Assembly: GCA_017465155.1 (NCBI GenBank)
Contig: JAFTWV010000009.1
Span: 1 to 64,000, forward strand
DNA length: 64,000 nt
Direction of reading: 5' to 3'
From: Clostridia bacterium
Lineage (GTDB): Bacteria > Bacillota > Clostridia > Christensenellales > Aristaeellaceae
Positions 60,497 to 64,000 of this stretch are shown piece by piece (the stretch's first letter is position 1; every line of letters begins with the position of its first letter). Both the position numbers and the translations under genes were made by a program. The notes beneath the pieces were generated by a model. The model saw only the letters and a list, made by a program, of their open reading frames with translations. It did not search any database and was not told the origin of the DNA.

Positions 60497-62112
60497 GCCG
60501 TATGCTGAAGAACGTGCTGCTGCTGTTCCTGTGCGCGGCATGCCTGCTGCTGACGGGCTGCCATGGATCGCAGGACAAGTCTGCCTTTGAGATTCCTGCG
60601 GCATTCGATGAATCCCGCACGTATGAAATCACCTTCTGGGCCAAGAACGACACCAACATCACGCAGGCTGACCTTTATCGCAAGGCGATTGAGGATTTTC
60701 AGGCCATCTATCCCAACATCAGGGTCAACCTGCGTCTGTATACCGATTACGGCAGGATCTACAACGATGTCATCACCAATATTGCCACTGACACCACGCC
60801 GAATGTGTGCATTACCTACCCTGACCACATCGCTACCTATCTGACGGGCGACAACTGCGTCGCGCCGTTGGACGGGCTGATGACGGATGCGAAGTACGGT
60901 CTTGGCGGAAGCGAGATCCGCTTTGACGCGCCCACAAAGGCGGAAATCATCCCGCAGTTTCTTGCAGAATGCGCCTTTGACGGACATTACTACGCTGTGC
61001 CTTACATGCGCTCCACCGAGGCCTGCTACGTCAACAAGACCTTCGTGGAGAAGCTGGGCTTCACATTGCCTGAGAAGCTGACGTGGGACTTCGTCTGGGA
61101 GGTTTCGGAGGCTGCCACGGCCAAGGATGAGGCGGGCAATTACCTTGTCAACGGCCAGAAGACCATGATCCCCTTCATCTACAAGTCTACGGACAACATG
61201 ATGATCCAGATGCTCCGCCAGAAGGGCGCGGGCTACTCCAATCAGGACGGACAGATCCTCATCTTCAACGACACGACCAGGGAACTGCTGGAAACTGTCG
61301 CCAGCCATGTAAAGAGCGGCGCTTTTTCCACCTTCAAGATATCCAGCTACCCGGCCAATTTCCTCAATGCCGGTCAGTGTATCTTCGCCATCGACTCCAC
61401 TGCAGGCGCGACATGGATGGGGTCACAGGCGCCCCTGATTGACATTGCGGAGGATAAGCTGGTACAGTTTGAAACGGCGGTCATGATGCTCCCGCAGTTC
61501 GACACGGAAAATCCACAGATGATCTCTCAGGGCCCCTCCATGTGCGTGTTTAATAAGGAGGATCCGCAGGAGGTGCTGGCCTCGTGGATTTTCGCGCAGT
61601 ACATGCTGACCAGCGAGGTGCAGATTGCCTATGCCAGCACCGAGGGCTACGTTCCCGTGACCAGCAAGGCGCAGGAATCTGCCGAATATCAGGATTACCT
61701 CTCCCGCAGCGGCGAGGACAACGACCTGCATTACGACGTGAAGATGCAGGCGACGCAGCTGCTGCTGGAGCATGTGGACGATACCTTCGTCACGCCGGTG
61801 TTCAACGGCTCTGCTTCCCTGCGCGATGCGGCGGGTCAGATGATCGAGGAGGTCACCAAGGGCGTGCGCCGCAAGAAGACTGTTGACGACGCCTTCATCA
61901 GCAACCTGTACGACAAGATGATCTCCCTGTACCGCCTGAACCTTGACGGATCCCAGGGCTCCTCCGGCGGCAAGCAGGAGCTGGGCCCGCTGCCGGGCAC
62001 GGCGGTGACGCTGCTGAGCGCGATCGGCCTTGCGTGGGGAGGAATCATTGCCTATGTGGCCGTGGATGCGGCCAAAAAGCGAAAGCGCGTAAAGAACAAC
62101 GGATACCATTGA
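60493..62112 (+). CDS. sugar ABC solute-binding protein with lipobox and C-terminal anchor-like tail
   Basis: Binding protein of 539 residues. Lipobox LLLTGC places the lipidated Cys at residue 23. The body (about 40-470) is a family 1 solute-binding domain (YEITFWAKNDTNITQADLYRK, HYYAVPYMRSTEACYVNKTF). Unusually, residues 500-540 read LPGTA, a hydrophobic stretch, and a basic KKRKR tail, the layout of a sortase sorting signal or a second transmembrane anchor. ATG overlaps the permease stop. The tail is clear to the eye; sortase use is inference. Confidence 0.9.
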   Translation: MSRMLKNVLLLFLCAACLLLTGCHGSQDKSAFEIPAAFDESRTYEITFWAKNDTNITQADLYRKAIEDFQAIYPNIRVNLRLYTDYGRIYNDVITNIATDTTPNVCITYPDHIATYLTGDNCVAPLDGLMTDAKYGLGGSEIRFDAPTKAEIIPQFLAECAFDGHYYAVPYMRSTEACYVNKTFVEKLGFTLPEKLTWDFVWEVSEAATAKDEAGNYLVNGQKTMIPFIYKSTDNMMIQMLRQKGAGYSNQDGQILIFNDTTRELLETVASHVKSGAFSTFKISSYPANFLNAGQCIFAIDSTAGATWMGSQAPLIDIAEDKLVQFETAVMMLPQFDTENPQMISQGPSMCVFNKEDPQEVLASWIFAQYMLTSEVQIAYASTEGYVPVTSKAQESAEYQDYLSRSGEDNDLHYDVKMQATQLLLEHVDDTFVTPVFNGSASLRDAAGQMIEEVTKGVRRKKTVDDAFISNLYDKMISLYRLNLDGSQGSSGGKQELGPLPGTAVTLLSAIGLAWGGIIAYVAVDAAKKRKRVKNNGYH

Positions 62113-62136
62113 TTTTTTGTCATTTTGTTGTATAAT
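62109..62136 (+). promoter_or_regulatory. promoter of the OB-fold protein gene
   Basis: -35 TTGATT (62109-62114), 16-base spacer, perfect -10 TATAAT (62131-62136). The -35 overlaps the end of the binding-protein gene. Confidence 0.65.
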
Positions 62137-62180
62137 GATTCTGTACCCCTGACCACATTGAAAATTTGGAGGGAAACAAA

Positions 62181-62885
62181 ATGAAGAAGCTTTTTGCGAT
62201 GCTGCTGGCGCTGACCATGCTGCTGTCCTGCGGTGCTGTGCTGGCGGAAGAAACTGCGGTTGAGGCAAAGTCCGAGGGCGTGATGACCTACGCTGAGTAC
62301 GCTGCCGCGGAGATCGAGGCGGAAGTCGTCATCGAGTGCTACGTGCAGGCGACCCAGTCCTGGTGGGACAACAAGATCACCGTGTACGCTGCCGATCAGG
62401 AGGGCGCTTACTTCCTGTACGAGCTGGCCTGCTCCGAGGAAGACGCTGCCAAGCTGGTTCCCGGCGCCAAGATCAAGGTGACCGGCTTCAAGGGCCAGTG
62501 GGCCGGCGAGGTCGAGGTCATGGACGCGACCTTCGAGTTTGTCGAGGGCGGCATCAGCTACATTGCTGAGCCTGTTGACCTGACTGCGCTGCTGGGCACG
62601 GAGGAGCTGGTGAACTATCAGAACCAGCTGGCCATCTTCAAGGGCATGACCGTTGAAGGCATCGAGTACAAGAACGGCCAGCCCGGTGACGACATCTACG
62701 TCAACCTGAGCCTGAACGGCGCTGCCTACAGCTTCTGCGTCGAGCGTTACCTGACTGATCCCGAGACCGCTGTGTACAAGGCGGTGGGCGAGCTGAAGGC
62801 TGGCGACGTGGTGGACGTTGTTGGCTTCCTGTACTGGTACGAGGGCCCCAACACCCACATCACTTCTGTGACTGCCGCGCAGTAA
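62181..62885 (+). CDS. secreted OB-fold-like protein
   Basis: Protein of 234 residues, signal peptide MKKLFAMLLALTMLLSCGAVLAEE. The mature part has two OB-fold-like units: VIECYVQATQSWWDNKITVYA with KLVPGAKIKVTGFKG, and IYVNLSLNGAAYSF with ELKAGDVVDVVGFLYW. This alternation of short strand and PG-K-VTG/DVVG motifs is typical of secreted OB-fold domains. The ligand is unknown. Start ATG 62181 has GGAGG ahead; an ATG at 62166 lies before the ribosome site. Confidence 0.75.
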   Translation: MKKLFAMLLALTMLLSCGAVLAEETAVEAKSEGVMTYAEYAAAEIEAEVVIECYVQATQSWWDNKITVYAADQEGAYFLYELACSEEDAAKLVPGAKIKVTGFKGQWAGEVEVMDATFEFVEGGISYIAEPVDLTALLGTEELVNYQNQLAIFKGMTVEGIEYKNGQPGDDIYVNLSLNGAAYSFCVERYLTDPETAVYKAVGELKAGDVVDVVGFLYWYEGPNTHITSVTAAQ

Positions 62886-62919
62886 GACGTCCGGTCGCAG
62901 CAACTGAATCACATTCACG

Positions 62920-62947
62920 GCGCCCGATGGAAAAGTCCATCGGGCGC
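62920..62947 (+). terminator. hairpin after OB-fold gene
   Basis: Perfect arms GCGCCCGATGGA (62920-62931) and TCCATCGGGCGC (62936-62947) around AAAG. The stem is strong but only poor T-rich sequence follows. Confidence 0.65.
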
Positions 62948-63048
62948 TCAGCGTGTCGAAAAAGTGGCTGCGGCCACGTTTTCGGGAAGAGAAAGGGATT
63001 CTGCATCTGCGAAAGCGGGCGTTTTCCTGCGGTGCGCCGCTTTTCTGC

Positions 63049-63077
63049 TTTACAAAACCTCTGTATCCCGGTAAAAT
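63049..63077 (+). promoter_or_regulatory. promoter of GH42 gene
   Basis: -35 TTTACA (63049-63054), 17-base spacer, -10 TAAAAT (63072-63077). Confidence 0.75.
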
Positions 63078-63112
63078 AGAAGCATCATCATGAGATCATG
63101 GAGGGACGCTTT

Positions 63113-64000
63113 ATGACCTTCACTCCCCGATTCCCTGCTTTCCTGCATGGCGGCGATTACAACCCTGACCAGTGGCTTGACCGTCCGGATATCCTTGACC
63201 GCGATGTGGAGCTGATGCAGAAGGCGCATGTCAACTGCGTGTCCATCGGCATCTTTTCCTGGGCGCGTCTGGAGCCTGAGGATGGCGTGTATGATTTTGA
63301 ATGGCTTGATCAGGTGATTGACCGGCTGTGGAAGGGCGGCATCCGGATCATCCTTGCCACGCCCAGCGGTGCACGTCCGGCATGGATGGCGCAGAAGTAC
63401 CCGGAGGTGCTGCGCGTCAGCGATCACTATCAGCGCTATCACTTCGGCGGCCGGCACAATCACTGCCTGACGTCGCCTGTGTATCGCCGCAAGGTGCGTG
63501 AGATGGATACCCGCCTGGCCCAGCGCTATGCCAATCATCCCGCTGTGATCCTGTGGCACCTGTCCAATGAAATGAGCGGTGAGTGTCACTGCGAGCTGTG
63601 CCAGCAGAAGTGGCGCGAGTGGCTCAAGGAGAAGTACGGCACGCTGGATAAGCTCAATGACGCATGGTGGACCTCCTTCTGGGCGCACCGCTACACCGAC
63701 TGGACACAGGTGGAGGCTCCCGGCAGCATGGCTGAAACCAGCACCAACGGCATGTATATCGATTGGCGGCGCTTCAGCACATGGCAGTGCAAGACCTTCA
63801 TGATGGCGGAGCGCGATGCGGTGCAAGCCGTGAATCCGGAGCTGAAGGTAACGGCCAACCTGATGGAACGCTTCTGGGATTACGACTACTTCGACCTGTG
63901 TGAGGAGATGGATGTGGTATCCTGGGATGCATACCCCCTGTGGCATTCCGGGGATGATGTGGCGCGCGCAGCGGAATTTGCCATGAACCACGACATGATG
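63113..64000 (+). CDS. GH42 beta-galactosidase, cut by window edge
   Basis: Glycoside hydrolase family 42 enzyme, 296 codons present of about 650-690 usual. The N-terminus has the family sequence GGDYNPDQW, VNCVSIGIFSWARLEPE, and the acid/base Glu in ILWHLSNEMSGECHCELCQ, which also supplies metal-binding cysteines. The nucleophile and the C-terminal domains are outside the window. No signal peptide, so it is cytoplasmic and probably acts on imported beta-galactosides. GGAGGG precedes the ATG by seven bases. Confidence 0.94.
   Translation, partial: MTFTPRFPAFLHGGDYNPDQWLDRPDILDRDVELMQKAHVNCVSIGIFSWARLEPEDGVYDFEWLDQVIDRLWKGGIRIILATPSGARPAWMAQKYPEVLRVSDHYQRYHFGGRHNHCLTSPVYRRKVREMDTRLAQRYANHPAVILWHLSNEMSGECHCELCQQKWREWLKEKYGTLDKLNDAWWTSFWAHRYTDWTQVEAPGSMAETSTNGMYIDWRRFSTWQCKTFMMAERDAVQAVNPELKVTANLMERFWDYDYFDLCEEMDVVSWDAYPLWHSGDDVARAAEFAMNHDMM

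Overview
The window reads as chromosomal DNA of a GC-rich, probably anaerobic Clostridia-type Firmicute, most likely a carbohydrate-degrading gut or rumen organism. The signs are AGGAGG-type ribosome binding sites, TTGACA/TATAAT promoters, a Firmicute-type LexA box in front of recA, DegV, DUF1836, YitT, and many secreted glycan-handling proteins. No rRNA, tRNA, CRISPR array, transposase or phage gene was found. The window opens inside typA and closes inside a GH42 beta-galactosidase gene.

Left part (1-21.8 kb): a minus-strand housekeeping block (smc, a Nudix hydrolase, prfC, typA); a secreted C39-like protein; a tandem pair of paralogous small exported proteins; recA with a LexA box and a strong terminator; a six-gene minus-strand operon (two phosphodiester-glycosidase-domain proteins, a GNAT acetyltransferase, an NDP-sugar epimerase-like protein, a leucine-rich-repeat protein, a GH2 beta-galactosidase); then divergent degV and DUF1836 genes that share a control region with a clear palindrome.

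Middle part (22-41.4 kb): a long plus-strand glycan locus that looks built for acetylated beta-mannan. It holds a secreted CBM35-GH26 mannanase, a 1003-residue solute-binding protein with two N-terminal carbohydrate-binding-like modules, a permease pair, an NHL/TPR membrane protein, a YIP1-family protein, a DUF5696 protein, a second permease pair, a secreted protein with three internal repeats, a second solute-binding protein and a CE2-type acetylesterase. The locus has no ABC ATPase and no regulator. The only sugar-type ATPase in the window (57.6 kb) lies in another operon and is of the MsmX/UgpC kind that can serve several importers. This locus is the strongest candidate for an incompletely described system.

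Right part (41.4-64 kb): a GT2-GT4 double glycosyltransferase, nitroreductase and acetyltransferase operon; YitT; a divergent-type PRPP synthetase; an amino-acid ABC importer; a MarR-controlled heterodimeric ABC exporter; an AEC transporter together with a TauE/SafE-polyprenol-kinase-like fusion; a complete sugar ABC importer whose binding protein seems to carry both a lipobox and an LPxTA-like tail; a secreted OB-fold protein; and a GH42 beta-galactosidase. Functions are inferred from motifs read by eye; no database search was run.
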